A stretch of DNA of 64,000 bases from Sphingomonas flavalba (GCF_004796535.1 NZ_SPHY01000015.1:1-64000); one strand, 5' to 3'; counted from the first letter of the stretch, positions 1 through 8,375 are shown. Notes: generated from the sequence alone by a model not told the origin. Numbers and translations are program-made.

Positions 1-105
1 GGCCGTCTCAAGGACTGGCGCCGCGTCGCCACGCGCTACGACCGGTGCCCGCAGGCCTTCTTCTCCGCCATCGCACTCGCAGCAACCGTCATCTTCTGGC
101 TCTGA
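1..105 (+). CDS. IS5-family transposase, C-terminal end (partial)
   Basis: The reading frame is open from the first base and stops at TGA 103-105, giving the last 34 residues of a protein that starts outside the window. The segment RLKDWRRVATRYDRCPQAFF followed by a hydrophobic end in ATVIFWL is the typical C-terminus of IS5/IS427-group DDE transposases. Only the tail is present, so activity cannot be judged. The element's right end should lie just downstream. The family call rests on the conserved tail. Confidence 0.75.
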   Translation, partial: GRLKDWRRVATRYDRCPQAFFSAIALAATVIFWL

Positions 106-125
106 TCAATGGGTCCTGACCCTAG
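106..125 (+). repeat. Probable right terminal inverted repeat of the IS
   Basis: Immediately after the transposase stop lies a small palindrome, GGGTC-CT-GACCC (111-122), followed by TAG. The position is right for the terminal inverted repeat of the IS5-type element. The left end is outside the window, so the repeat cannot be paired and no target duplication can be verified. Confidence 0.45.
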
Positions 126-234
126 CGATTTTCCGCATCAGCCGGCACCAAACCCGGTTCAGCGACACTGTTCCAGGGCGCCTTGACAAGCACGCCGCCC
201 TCCGCCCATAGGCGCGCCTCATTCTGTCGACCGT

Positions 235-309
<75 letters not shown>

Positions 310-622
310 TTTTTCGAAGTAAGTTCAAGGGGTTACCACCGCCAATTTGGCGGAAGGTCCCCCGAAATGCCTCTGCGGAATCACTGCGGAATCACCGCGA
401 CGGAAGTTCTGGGGCGCGCCGGGGTACAATTTCCTTTTCAGTGATGCCTTGGGGAGACGCGAATGTTGCTAATTCGGCGGACACGGCCCGCCGAATCGCT
501 CAGCGAACGGCGCCGCAGACGGTCACGCCAACTGGGGCGGACGTTGCTGCTTCAACTCAGCGTCAAATCGTCGCGCATAAACGAAGGCGATTTCCTCGGC
601 GGGAATTTCATCGCCGCCACTC
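310..622. other. Gap without a recognisable gene
   Basis: About 310 bases separate the tRNA from the DUF1345 relic. I see a 15-base palindrome, CCGCCAA-T-TTGGCGG (339-353), and a perfect tandem duplication of the 11-mer TGCGGAATCAC (374-395). Open frames here have no protein-like features. Its place behind a tRNA 3' end suggests leftovers of an integrated element. Confidence 0.4.
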
Positions 623-857
623 CATACGGCAGCGCCGGAAGGCGGGGACAGCGGCGGGCTGAAGGTGCCTCAAACCGAAGAGCCGAACTATTGGGAGTTT
701 GCATATTTCGCCGCTGCGTCGGCATGACCTTCAGACCGCGGACATCGACGTCCTGTCGCGGTCGATGCGGCGAACGCTGCTGTTCCGCGCGATCGCAGCG
801 TTCGTTTTCAACATCGGCGTCATCGCTTTCGCGATCAATGTCATGTGCAGTAGCTGA
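623..857 (+). pseudogene. DUF1345 membrane protein, C-terminal relic with frameshifts
   Basis: Pieces of the C-terminal half of a DUF1345 (COG4291) inner-membrane protein are recognisable in different frames. The segment EGGDSGGLKVPQTEEP leads to YWEFAYFA, then after a shift comes GMTF, then after another shift TADIDVLSRSMRRTLLFR, ending in FVFNIGVIAFAINVM and a stop at 857. Two single-base losses (around 715-727 and 730-735) explain the breaks. The N-terminal half is not visible. Family membership is inferred from the conserved order of these motifs. Confidence 0.5.
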
Positions 858-978
858 TCGGGCCACTCCAAAAGAGAAGCTTTGTGCGGCACAACGTATC
901 GCCCTGCTGCCAATTAGGCCGGCAGCCGATGCGATTTCACCATGTCCATTTATGATTGCGTCATTCCGAATTCCATTA

Positions 979-1110
979 TCAGGCAGCGAGCTGATGTTCG
1001 GGATCGTCGAAGCGCCTCAACCCGGCGCGCACTTCGGCTTCGAGAGGATGCGGGACGCCTTGCCATCGCCCCCAGTCGAATATCGCGGCAAGCACCGAGA
1101 GTTGCACCAT
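979..1110 (-). CDS. Small hypothetical ORF (43 aa), possibly a gene remnant
   Basis: This minus-strand frame encodes a protein-like peptide beginning MVQLSVLAAIFDWGRWQG and ending RRFDDPEHQLAA. The frame is also open for about 30 codons upstream of the ATG (segment PPLTASEYPDS), so it may be the 3' end of a larger decayed gene. I do not recognise the family. It lies convergent to the DUF1345 relic and upstream of the hemerythrin-like gene on the same strand, but no clear promoter or Shine-Dalgarno sequence supports it. Confidence 0.3.
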   Translation of the reverse strand: MVQLSVLAAIFDWGRWQGVPHPLEAEVRAGLRRFDDPEHQLAA

Positions 1111-1251
1111 CGAGTCCGGATATTCGCTCGCCGTAAGGGGAGGACATAACGATGGCCGTAATGGCGAATGGTCGCTTCGGGGGCCTGTCGAGATCGATCA
1201 GGGTCTTTTCGGCGCGCGATCCAATCGGGCATTCGATCGCCCATGTCCGCG

Positions 1252-1758
1252 TCAGACCGTCGCCTCGGTGAAGGTGGTCGTTTCCGGTCCAGCCAGACCG
1301 TTCTTCTTGTATTCAGCGACCAGCTCTTCCTTGCGGGCACGGAGCTGGTCGCCGAGCGTATCCATGTCGAGTCCGGCATGACGGGCCTGGCTGAACATGC
1401 CTTCCATGCGCTGCTCTTCTTCCTGGACATGGTGCTCGATCTGCTCGGACAGCACCTTGACCTTGGCGTCATAGAATTCGTCGCTCGGCGTACCGGCCTC
1501 GATCTCGGCGATGAGCACCTTGGCGCCGTCATGCTCGACATAGGCTTCCTTGAGCAGATCTTCCTCGACCTTGCCCTCGCAGGCCGGATAGAAGATCCCC
1601 TCCTCGATCTTCGCGTGGACGGTGAGTTCCTGACAGATCGTCAGCGCGATCTTCTGCTTGCGGCCGTCGCCGCTCGCCTTCTCGAATTGCTCGAATAACC
1701 CCTCGACCTTGCGGTGATCGGATTTCAGAAGGGCGATCGCGTCTTGCTTGTCGGCCAT
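1252..1758 (-). CDS. Hemerythrin HHE cation-binding domain protein
   Basis: This 168-residue soluble protein is predicted to be a four-helix bundle with a di-iron site. The iron ligands are spread as HRKVEGLFEQF near residue 15, HAKIEEGIFYP near 50, then YVEHDGAK and EQIEHHVQEEEQRM, the spacing expected of bacterial hemerythrin-like proteins. I chose the ATG at 1758 because GGAGAG stands 5-10 bases before it; the longer frame adds 32 non-conserved residues. An EcfG-like promoter lies at 1783-1808. Such proteins are linked to oxygen, NO or oxidative-stress handling, which fits the catalase nearby. The exact role is unknown. Confidence 0.85.
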   Translation of the reverse strand: MADKQDAIALLKSDHRKVEGLFEQFEKASGDGRKQKIALTICQELTVHAKIEEGIFYPACEGKVEEDLLKEAYVEHDGAKVLIAEIEAGTPSDEFYDAKVKVLSEQIEHHVQEEEQRMEGMFSQARHAGLDMDTLGDQLRARKEELVAEYKKNGLAGPETTTFTEATV

Positions 1759-1782
1759 GTCAACTCTCCTCGATCGAGCCTG

Positions 1783-1808
1783 AACCTTCCGGGAAGCCGG
1801 TTCGTTCC
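1783..1808 (-). promoter_or_regulatory. EcfG-like general-stress promoter for the hemerythrin-like gene
   Basis: On the minus strand GGAAC (1804-1808) and GGTT (1783-1786) are separated by 17 bases, close to the alphaproteobacterial EcfG consensus GGAAC-N16/17-CGTT. The -10 element is about 24 bases before the start codon. Confidence 0.45.
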
Positions 1809-1897
1809 GATCGCGGCACTGTTGCGAGTCGTTAGCGGCGCCGGAGAAACGCATGTCCGACCATTTCTCCCAGCTCCCCCGTCGCGTGGACGTCTAG

Positions 1898-2509
1898 ATG
1901 GGAACGGCCGCAACCTGGATCGCCCCCGTCGCGACGATGATCGCGGCGATGATGACCGCCGCCAACCTCGGCGTGCGCATCACCGGCTGGGGCTTCGTCG
2001 TCTTTGCCATCGGATCGGTCTGCTGGTCGATCGTCGGGATCGTCTCTCACCAGCCCCATCTGCTGGTGGCCAATGCGTTTCTGACCCTTGTGAACCTGAT
2101 CGGCATCTGGCGCTGGCTCGGACGCCAGGCGCAGTATGAGAAGGGCGGCCGAAAGGCGGCCGCCAAAAGCATTAACGCCGCCGGTCCGGACTTGCTGCCG
2201 GTAGGCCAGCTCGCAGGAGCGAAGCTGATCGGGCGCGATGGGGAAGCGATCGGTGAAGTGATCGATGCGATGATGTCGAGGGACGGTCGCCTGACCTATC
2301 TGGTCGTCAGCGAAGGTGGTCTCGGCGGCGTCGGCGAGCGATTGCACGCCATCGACGTCAACGAAGTATCGTTCGAGGAAGCCGGGGTCGCCTGCGGTTT
2401 CGACGAACATGCGCTGTCGAGGCGGCAGCAGCTCACCTCCGATACCTGGCCGACCCGTACTAGGCTCGGCCGGGCGGCTGGCCAGGGCCCACCCATCGGC
2501 AAAGCATGA
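1898..2509 (+). CDS. Membrane protein with C-terminal PRC-barrel domain
   Basis: The 203-residue product has two hydrophobic helices in its first 75 residues (WIAPVATMIAAMMTAANLGV and GFVVFAIGSVCWSIVGIV, followed by FLTLVNLIGIWRWL). After these comes a PRC-barrel from about residue 100 to 165, beginning LLPVGQLAGAKLIGRDGEAIG and continuing VIDAMMSRDGRLTYLVVSEGG. PRC barrels of this kind are often found in stress-induced proteins, but the ligand here is unknown. The C-terminal 35 residues look unstructured. No strong Shine-Dalgarno sequence is seen, so the start is the first ATG of the membrane segment. It is followed by the Mn-catalase gene, which has its own promoter. Confidence 0.75.
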   Translation: MGTAATWIAPVATMIAAMMTAANLGVRITGWGFVVFAIGSVCWSIVGIVSHQPHLLVANAFLTLVNLIGIWRWLGRQAQYEKGGRKAAAKSINAAGPDLLPVGQLAGAKLIGRDGEAIGEVIDAMMSRDGRLTYLVVSEGGLGGVGERLHAIDVNEVSFEEAGVACGFDEHALSRRQQLTSDTWPTRTRLGRAAGQGPPIGKA

Positions 2510-2540
2510 TGTCGATCAGTCAGATATATCTCCCGACGCA

Positions 2541-2566
2541 GGAACAGGGGTCTCTGCTGCTTTGTT
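2541..2566 (+). promoter_or_regulatory. EcfG-like promoter before Mn-catalase
   Basis: GGAAC (2541-2545) and TGTTT (from 2563) are 17 bases apart, one mismatch from GGAAC-N17-CGTT, and lie 29 bases upstream of the catalase start codon. Confidence 0.4.
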
Positions 2567-2594
2567 TATACCAGACCCTCGAGGAGCAATTCCC

Positions 2595-3554
2595 ATGTTC
2601 ATGCATAACAAGACGCTGCAATATACCGTGCGCGTCGCCGATCCGAACCCGGCGCTCGCGTCGCTGATCCTCGAGCAGTTCGGCGGCGCCGACGGCGAGC
2701 TGGCCGCCGCGATGCGCTATTTCACGCAAGGGCTGGCCGAGGAGGATGCCGGGCGCAAGGATATGCTGCTCGACATCGCGACCGAGGAATTGAGCCACCT
2801 CGAAATCGTCGGCTCGATCGTCGCGATGCTCAACAAGGGCGCCAAGGCGCAGCTTGCCGAGGCGGCGATGGAAGAGGCCGAGCTTTACATTTCGATGACC
2901 GCTGGCGGCAACAGCCATACCCAATCGCTGCTGTTCGGCGGCGGTCCGTCGCTCACCAATTCGTCGGGCGTGCCGTTCAGCGGCGCCTATGTCGACAGCC
3001 GCGGTGATCCCAGCGCCGATCTGCGGTCGAACATCGCGGCGGAAGGGCGGGCCAAGATCATCTACGAGCGCCTGATCAATATCACCGACGATCCCGGCCT
3101 CAAGGATGCGCTGGGCTTCCTGATGACGCGCGAGGTCGCGCACCAGAAGAGCTTCGAGAAGGCGCTCTATTCGATCAACGACAATTTCCCGACCGGCAAG
3201 CTGCCCGGTCTTGCGCCGTTTGCGAGCCTGTACGTCAACACCTCGCAAGGCGACGGCGATGTCGACGGCCCATGGAACAGCGGCGAGCAATGGGACCGCA
3301 TCGACGATGTCGCGGCGGCCATTCCGCTTGATGGCGGCAATGGCCTCGCGACGGTCAAGCTGGGCAAGGACGACAAGGCGGTCGTCGCTGCGCTGGCGGC
3401 ACGCACAGCCTCCGACGCTTCGGCCAATCCGACCACCGGCGCGGACCTGGGCGCGGGCCCCGGCGCCGGCCGAATGTCGGACGAAGACATGGGCGGTGCG
3501 AAAGACATGCCGGAAGCCGCTGCGATGGCCGATGCCGAGACGGACCATGGTTAA
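2595..3554 (+). CDS. Manganese catalase (KatN-like)
   Basis: The 319-residue protein belongs to the non-heme dimanganese catalases that disproportionate hydrogen peroxide. The ferritin-like four-helix core carries the expected carboxylate and histidine ligands in EQFGGADGELAAAMRYFTQG, then DIATEELSHLEIVGSIVAML, then GRAKIIYERLINITDD and FLMTREVAHQKSFEKAL. The start at 2595 follows GAGGAG by eight bases. The tail after residue 270 is rich in Ala, Gly and Asp with MSDEDMGGAKDMPEA and is probably disordered. The gene overlaps a small downstream gene by 8 bases, suggesting co-translation. A GGAAC-type promoter suggests general stress control. Confidence 0.93.
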   Translation: MFMHNKTLQYTVRVADPNPALASLILEQFGGADGELAAAMRYFTQGLAEEDAGRKDMLLDIATEELSHLEIVGSIVAMLNKGAKAQLAEAAMEEAELYISMTAGGNSHTQSLLFGGGPSLTNSSGVPFSGAYVDSRGDPSADLRSNIAAEGRAKIIYERLINITDDPGLKDALGFLMTREVAHQKSFEKALYSINDNFPTGKLPGLAPFASLYVNTSQGDGDVDGPWNSGEQWDRIDDVAAAIPLDGGNGLATVKLGKDDKAVVAALAARTASDASANPTTGADLGAGPGAGRMSDEDMGGAKDMPEAAAMADAETDHG

Positions 3555-3858
3555 GCGATCAGGTGCGAGCGCCTGGAGCGCGCTTGCCTTGGACAGTTGG
3601 GCGCTGGGTTGGGAAGCGTCGACCGTCATCGGACTGCGCATGGCGAAAATCGGCCGTGGTGACGGCAGTGCGCTTGGGGAGGCATCGCTCATGGTATCCG
3701 AGAAGGTGTCGGCCGCGATCGAGTTGAACGCGGCACTACTGCGCAGGACTGCCGGGATGACGCCGCTGGCCGGTGCCCAGCACGCCGTTGGGCTGTATCG
3801 TAGAAAAGTGCGAGCAAACCGTCGACGTCTCGGCTTGCCCGTCGAGGGCAGACGATGA
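3547..3858 (+). CDS. Small phasin-like hypothetical protein
   Basis: This 103-residue product begins MVKRSGASAWSALALDSWALG, continues with EASTVIGLRMAKI and MVSEKVSAAIELNAALL, and ends YRRKVRANRRRLGL. It is an amphipathic alpha-helical protein with a basic tail. I have seen similar small proteins in sphingomonads described as hypothetical or phasin-like, but I cannot name a function. Its ATG lies inside the end of the Mn-catalase gene (8-base overlap), so it is most likely translated with it. Confidence 0.6.
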   Translation: MVKRSGASAWSALALDSWALGWEASTVIGLRMAKIGRGDGSALGEASLMVSEKVSAAIELNAALLRRTAGMTPLAGAQHAVGLYRRKVRANRRRLGLPVEGRR

Positions 3859-3968
3859 AAGAAAGCCGCGCCGAACGAGCATAACGGCTGCGGACGGATC
3901 GATTCGAAACCGTCGCCTGCATCGCCTTGCTCCTAATTTCTAACCTATGTCGCTCGCGCGGCACGACA

Positions 3969-5918
3969 ATGGGATATAAAGTGGATCGCGGGCAACGCTT
4001 GACCGACGCGGTTTCGGAAGAAGGTCGCTATCGGCTGCTAGTCGACGCGATCAGCGATTATGCGATCTACATGCTCGATCCCGACGGCATCGTGACCAAC
4101 TGGAACGCGGGCGCGCAGCGCTTCAAGGGCTATGCGGCCGAGGAGATCGTCGGGCAGCATTTCTCGCGCTTCCATACGCCGGAGGACCAGCGCGCCGGGG
4201 TGCCGGAACGCGCGCTGGCGACAGCGCAGCGCGAGGGCAAGTTCGAGCGCGAAGGATGGCGGGTCCGCAAGGATGGCGAACGCTTCTGGGCGCATGTCAT
4301 CATCGACCCGGTTTGGGGAAGGGACGGCGAGCTGGTCGGCTTCGCCCAGATCACGCGGGACCTGACGGAGCGGCAGGCGGCCGCGGAAATCCTTCGTCAA
4401 AGTGAGGAGCAGTTCCGGCTGCTCGTCCAGAGCGTCACCGATTATGCGATCTATCGGCTCGATCCCCAGGGCAATGTCGCCAGCTGGAACGCGGGCGCGG
4501 AGCGGATCAAGGGCTATTCGCCGGCCGAGATCATCGGCTCGCATTTCTCGCGCTTCTATACCGAGGAAGACCGCGCCGCGGGCGAACCGGCCCGAGCCCT
4601 GGGCATTGCGCGCGAGCAAGGGCGCTTCTCGGCGGAAGGCTGGCGCGTCCGCAAGGACGGAAGCCGGTTCCGCGCCAGCGTGGTGATCGATTCCATCCTG
4701 GACGAGAAAGGGCAGTTGCAAGGCTTCGCCAAGATCACCCGCGACGTGACCGAACGCGAAGAGACGCAGCACAAGCTCGATATCGCGCGCGAGGCGCTGT
4801 TCCAGTCACAGAAGATGGAAGCGATCGGGCAGCTCACCGGCGGGGTGGCGCACGATTTCAACAATCTTCTCATGGCCATTCTCAGCAGCCTGTCGCTGCT
4901 TGAAAAGCAGCTGCCGGACAATGCTTCCGCCCGGCGATTGATCGGCAATGCCCGGCAAGGCGCCGAACGCGGTGCCGCGCTCACGCAGCGGATGCTGGCC
5001 TTCGCCCGGCGCCAGCACCTCAATCCGGAACCGGTCGACGTGCCGCAGCTGGTTCGCGGGATGAGGGATTTGCTGCAACGCACGCTCGGCCCGTCGCACC
5101 CGATCCGACTCCAGTTTCCGCTGTCCTTGCCCCATGTGCTCGCCGATGCCAATCAGCTCGAAATGGCGCTGCTCAATCTGGCGGTGAATGCCCGCGATGC
5201 GATGCCGGAAGGCGGCCCGATCTCGATCGCGGCGGACGAGGGATCGGTCGAGGATGGCGAGGTCGATGGGCTCGGCGGTGGCCGGTATGTCAAGCTCGCC
5301 GTCATCGATACCGGCAGCGGCATGGACGCAGCTACCCTGGCGCGCGCGACCGAGCCCTTTTTCACGACCAAAGGGGTGGGCAAGGGCACGGGTCTCGGCC
5401 TGTCGATGATCCACGGGCTCGCCGACCAGATGAAGGGCGCGCTGGTGCTGCGAAGCGTGGTCGGGGAAGGCACGACGGCCGAGCTCTGGCTGCCGGTCAC
5501 GGAGGTGCGCGAAACCGCTGAAGCCGAGACCGGGCAAGCTGCGCCGGCCGCCATTCCGCCGCAACGTCAGCTACGCATCATGACCGTGGACGATGACGCC
5601 CTCGTGCTCATGAACACGGCTGCCCTGCTGGAGGACCTTGGCCATATCGTGACCGAAGCCGGTTCGGCCCACGAAGCGATGGCCCGTCTTGACGAGGGCG
5701 TGACAATCGACTTGCTCATCACCGACCAGGCAATGCCGGAAATGACGGGTGCCGAACTGATCGAGGAGGCGCGCCAGCGCATCCCCGGCCTGGGGGTCAT
5801 CCTGGCCACCGGCTATGGCGAAATTCCCGCCACCATGCCCCGCGACATCGTCAAGCTCGGCAAACCGTTTGGCCAGCCGCAATTGGCCGCCGCGATCCGG
5901 GAAATCGACGCCCGGTAG
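3969..5918 (+). CDS. Hybrid sensor histidine kinase (PAS-PAS-HisKA-HATPase-REC)
   Basis: The 649-residue cytoplasmic protein has two tandem PAS domains (about 20-140 and 145-265) that resemble each other (both with AISDYAIY/SVTDYAIY, WNAGA and HFSRF), so one probably arose by duplication. A HisKA segment follows with the phosphoacceptor in GGVAHDFNNLLMAI. The HATPase domain has NLAVNARDAMP, DTGSGMD and GKGTGLGLSM. The C-terminal receiver has MTVDDDALVLMN with the phospho-Asp in LLITDQAMPEMTG. No transmembrane segment is seen. I chose the ATG at 3969; a TTG 14 codons upstream is possible. It converges on the DUF1989 gene and has no cognate regulator beside it. Confidence 0.88.
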   Translation: MGYKVDRGQRLTDAVSEEGRYRLLVDAISDYAIYMLDPDGIVTNWNAGAQRFKGYAAEEIVGQHFSRFHTPEDQRAGVPERALATAQREGKFEREGWRVRKDGERFWAHVIIDPVWGRDGELVGFAQITRDLTERQAAAEILRQSEEQFRLLVQSVTDYAIYRLDPQGNVASWNAGAERIKGYSPAEIIGSHFSRFYTEEDRAAGEPARALGIAREQGRFSAEGWRVRKDGSRFRASVVIDSILDEKGQLQGFAKITRDVTEREETQHKLDIAREALFQSQKMEAIGQLTGGVAHDFNNLLMAILSSLSLLEKQLPDNASARRLIGNARQGAERGAALTQRMLAFARRQHLNPEPVDVPQLVRGMRDLLQRTLGPSHPIRLQFPLSLPHVLADANQLEMALLNLAVNARDAMPEGGPISIAADEGSVEDGEVDGLGGGRYVKLAVIDTGSGMDAATLARATEPFFTTKGVGKGTGLGLSMIHGLADQMKGALVLRSVVGEGTTAELWLPVTEVRETAEAETGQAAPAAIPPQRQLRIMTVDDDALVLMNTAALLEDLGHIVTEAGSAHEAMARLDEGVTIDLLITDQAMPEMTGAELIEEARQRIPGLGVILATGYGEIPATMPRDIVKLGKPFGQPQLAAAIREIDAR

Positions 5919-5932
5919 CCGGTCCGGGTCCG

Positions 5933-6520
5933 CTAATCGATCCGGTACTGGATCGGCTTGAACGTCCCGCCGTTCGAGGCCGGGGCCGAGCACGCGGTCA
6001 GCCCGATGATAAGATCCATGTCGGCGCGGAAGGTGATGCTGTCGCCCGCCTTGCTCATCGGCGGCAGCACCTGGAGCTTGCCGGTATCGGCGTCGACCGG
6101 CACGTTCATGAAGCAGTTGAACGCGGTCGGGATGCGATCGGACGTCACGCCATAGGGCGCCAGCGCCTCGGCGAGATTGCCGAAGCATCCGCGATGCGGC
6201 GGCAGGTCCGGATAGAAATGCAGGAAAGTATCGATCGAACAGGGCGTCAGCAGGAAATCATGCCGGCCCACGGTATCGCCGATGATCTCCAGCATCACCC
6301 GGCTGCGGTTCGAATAGAGCTTGTGCCCCGCCGTCAGGCAGATCGTTTCGGCATAATCGAGCGTGCGGCCTGACGACATCACCTCGTCGATATCGTCCGC
6401 ATTGAAGGCGAGGAGATCGGCGACCTGCTCACCTTTGGGGTCGATCACGGCCAGCGTGGCGCCGCGCGGCAGCGCAAAGGCGGTGCCGCTGCGCTCGGGG
6501 ATGGTGACGACGTCGCTCAT
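5933..6520 (-). CDS. DUF1989 / urea carboxylase-associated family protein (copy 1)
   Basis: The 195-residue protein belongs to the DUF1989 family, whose characterised members form carboxyguanidine deiminase beside guanidine (urea) carboxylase. Likely metal ligands are in GRHDFLLTPCS (about 85-95) and IIGLTACSAP (about 171-180). Other family motifs are VIDPKGEQVADLLAFN and PTAFNCFMNVPVD. Here it is alone, without a carboxylase. Its start overlaps the upstream GntA-like gene by four bases (ATGA), so the two are surely one operon. A paralogue with the same partner lies at 32818-33411. Family assignment is firm; the reaction is inference. Confidence 0.85.
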   Translation of the reverse strand: MSDVVTIPERSGTAFALPRGATLAVIDPKGEQVADLLAFNADDIDEVMSSGRTLDYAETICLTAGHKLYSNRSRVMLEIIGDTVGRHDFLLTPCSIDTFLHFYPDLPPHRGCFGNLAEALAPYGVTSDRIPTAFNCFMNVPVDADTGKLQVLPPMSKAGDSITFRADMDLIIGLTACSAPASNGGTFKPIQYRID

Positions 6521-7221
6521 TTCGATCCCGAATAGCGGAAGGGGCATTGCCAGGATTCATCGACCTGCCGGCCTGAATATTGCCGAGCCTCGCTCGCCTC
6601 GCCATGACGCGCCAGCATTGGGTTGCGCGATCCGGCCAGCGCCTCGTCGCGAACCATGATCTTCTCGCGCATGCCTTCGTACTTGCCCGCCTCGCGCAAC
6701 TGCTCGAACTGGTCGTGAAGATTGAAGATCAGCGCCGGCTTGGCGAAACGCCGCGCCGGCCGGCTCGCATGGGGATGCAGCCCGACGACGAAGAACGCCT
6801 CTCCGCCGAAGCTCAGCGAGAAGTGCGAGTCTTCCGGGTTGGCGCTCACGCGTTCGTCATATTCCTGCCCGCGCCATACGTCCTTGTCCGAGAGCGACTG
6901 GACGCGATCCCACAATGCGCGTTCGAACGCCTGTTCGCCGAGATCCTCCGGCCCATCGAAAATGACCGCAAAGCTCCGAAACAACCCCGGCGCCTCGCGA
7001 TAGGTCTCGGACCAGTCCAGCAGGGCGTCATGGATCCGCAGATCGTCCCACGCGCTGTCGATCGTGTCGCAGGCCAGCACCTGAAGCGTGCCGTTGGACA
7101 GGGCCGCCTTGGCACCGACGCACGGGAAGTCCGGGTCGCGGACATGATCCTCGATCAGCGATTGAAGTTCTTCCTGCGCCGGATGGCGCCAGGCGAATAG
7201 TGAAGTGCTCGGTTTTTTCAT
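6517..7221 (-). CDS. YqcI/YcgG (GntA-like) family protein, possible heme-dependent N-hydroxylase (copy 1)
   Basis: This 234-residue soluble protein belongs to the YqcI/YcgG family. To my knowledge the family includes GntA of guanitoxin biosynthesis, a heme-dependent N-hydroxylase of a guanidino group. Conserved blocks are DFPCVGAK (31-38), AWDDLRIH, HFSLSFGGEAFFVVGLHP (133-150), ASRPARRF, FNLHDQFE and NPMLARHGE near residue 200, ending WQCPF. Cys34 and the conserved histidines are candidate heme ligands. The gene overlaps the DUF1989 gene by ATGA. The association with a carboxyguanidine-deiminase-like partner suggests guanidino-compound chemistry. A GGAAC-type promoter candidate lies unusually close to the start codon. 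Confidence 0.82.
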   Translation of the reverse strand: MKKPSTSLFAWRHPAQEELQSLIEDHVRDPDFPCVGAKAALSNGTLQVLACDTIDSAWDDLRIHDALLDWSETYREAPGLFRSFAVIFDGPEDLGEQAFERALWDRVQSLSDKDVWRGQEYDERVSANPEDSHFSLSFGGEAFFVVGLHPHASRPARRFAKPALIFNLHDQFEQLREAGKYEGMREKIMVRDEALAGSRNPMLARHGEASEARQYSGRQVDESWQCPFRYSGSK

Positions 7222-7231
7222 GCGTGATCAT

Positions 7232-7257
7232 TACGCTTCGCCAGCCGTAACCGTTCC
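7232..7257 (-). promoter_or_regulatory. EcfG-like promoter before the GntA-like/DUF1989 pair (copy 1)
   Basis: On the minus strand GGAAC (7253-7257) and CGTA (7232-7235) are 17 bases apart. The -10 element is only 10 bases from the ATG, which would give an almost leaderless message, so this call is less certain than the others. Confidence 0.35.
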
Positions 7258-7313
7258 GCTTTATCGTCCTGATCCAGGTCAGCTTTTGGATTTGGCCGGG
7301 ATCGCCCACTGGG

Positions 7314-8375
7314 CTATGCCGCCTTTTTCGGCGGTGTCGGGTCGGGGCCGTCGGCCTCCGTCGCTGCAACGTGAACGATCGAGACCGTCGTGCCGGGATA
7401 CCCGCCCTCGGTTTCGATTCTCGCGTCGAGCTGGTTGGCCAGCGCTTCGACGATGCCGGTGCCGAGACCCGGCTTGGCGTCAGCCATCTTTTCGGGCGTG
7501 CCGACGCCGTCGTCGCTGACCGACAATTTCCAGCCCTTTCCGCGTGACCGATAATCGACGAGGATCTTGCCGCTGCGATCGTCGGGAAAGGCGTGCTTGA
7601 GCGCATTGATCACCAGCTCGGTGACGATCAGCCCGAGACCGACCGAGATATCCGCTTTCACCTGGCTGTCATCGGCGGTCACCATAAGCGACAATTGGTC
7701 GTGATCGTGGATCATCGAGGCGCCGAGGCTCTGGCACAGCTGAGTGAAATAGCCCCGTAGCTCGACATCGCCAAGGCGCGAGGCCGCGAGCTGCTGCTGG
7801 ACAGTGGCGATCGACATCACCCGGTGATGCGCGTCCCGAAGATGGCTGCGCGTTTCGTCGGATTGCACGCGCCGCGCGCTCTGCAGCAGAACGCTGGCGA
7901 TGATCTGCAGGCTGTTGGCGACGCGATGCTGGATTTCCTGGAGCAGGATCGCCTTCTCGCGGAGCAGATCGTCCTTGAGCTTCTCGCTGATGCGCGCCTC
8001 GGTGACATCGGAAATCGTCAGGAGCAGGCGCCCCTGTTCGGCATCGCCATACTCGAGCTTCTGCGCATTGAGGACGAGCCGGCGTGGTCCGGCGTCGCCC
8101 TTGAGGTCCATTTCATAAGCCTCGATCCTGGCATGACCCGACAGCGTGGCGGCGAGGAGCGAGCGGAGTTGCGGCACGTCCCATTCGCCGCTGCCCAGCT
8201 TGAAGAACGGCTGTGCGGTGACATGCTGCGGGTCAGGGGCGAACGCCCGGTAGAACGACGTGCTGGCGGCGATCACTGTCAAATTTTCGTCGAGCAGCAG
8301 TGCAGGCGCATTGGAAGATGCGAGGATGGCCAGCGCCAGATTGTGTGCGACGTCGGGATGGGTTGTTCGGTTCAT
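7314..8375 (-). CDS. PAS / HisKA_2 sensor histidine kinase
   Basis: The 353-residue cytoplasmic kinase has an N-terminal PAS domain (about 15-125, with LLDENLTVIAASTSFYRAF and LLLTISDVTEARISE). It is followed by a HisKA_2 dimerisation segment with the phosphoacceptor in LQEIQHRVANSLQIIASVL. The ATPase domain shows VTELVINALKHAFP, VSDDGVGTP and GLGTGIVEALANQL. HisKA_2/HWE kinases of alphaproteobacteria commonly feed the PhyR-EcfG general stress response, which suits the stress genes around it. The ATG at 8375 has GGGGG upstream; the longer frame adds 34 unlikely residues. Confidence 0.87.
   Translation of the reverse strand: MNRTTHPDVAHNLALAILASSNAPALLLDENLTVIAASTSFYRAFAPDPQHVTAQPFFKLGSGEWDVPQLRSLLAATLSGHARIEAYEMDLKGDAGPRRLVLNAQKLEYGDAEQGRLLLTISDVTEARISEKLKDDLLREKAILLQEIQHRVANSLQIIASVLLQSARRVQSDETRSHLRDAHHRVMSIATVQQQLAASRLGDVELRGYFTQLCQSLGASMIHDHDQLSLMVTADDSQVKADISVGLGLIVTELVINALKHAFPDDRSGKILVDYRSRGKGWKLSVSDDGVGTPEKMADAKPGLGTGIVEALANQLDARIETEGGYPGTTVSIVHVAATEADGPDPTPPKKAA

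Noticed and set aside
374-395. Tandem 11-mer TGCGGAATCAC as an attachment-site duplication
   Set aside because: The copies are adjacent and not at the tRNA end, so they do not fit an att site; most likely replication slippage.
463-1149. 228-codon plus-strand frame beside the tRNA
   Set aside because: The composition is not protein-like and it crosses both the DUF1345 relic and the small minus-strand frame.
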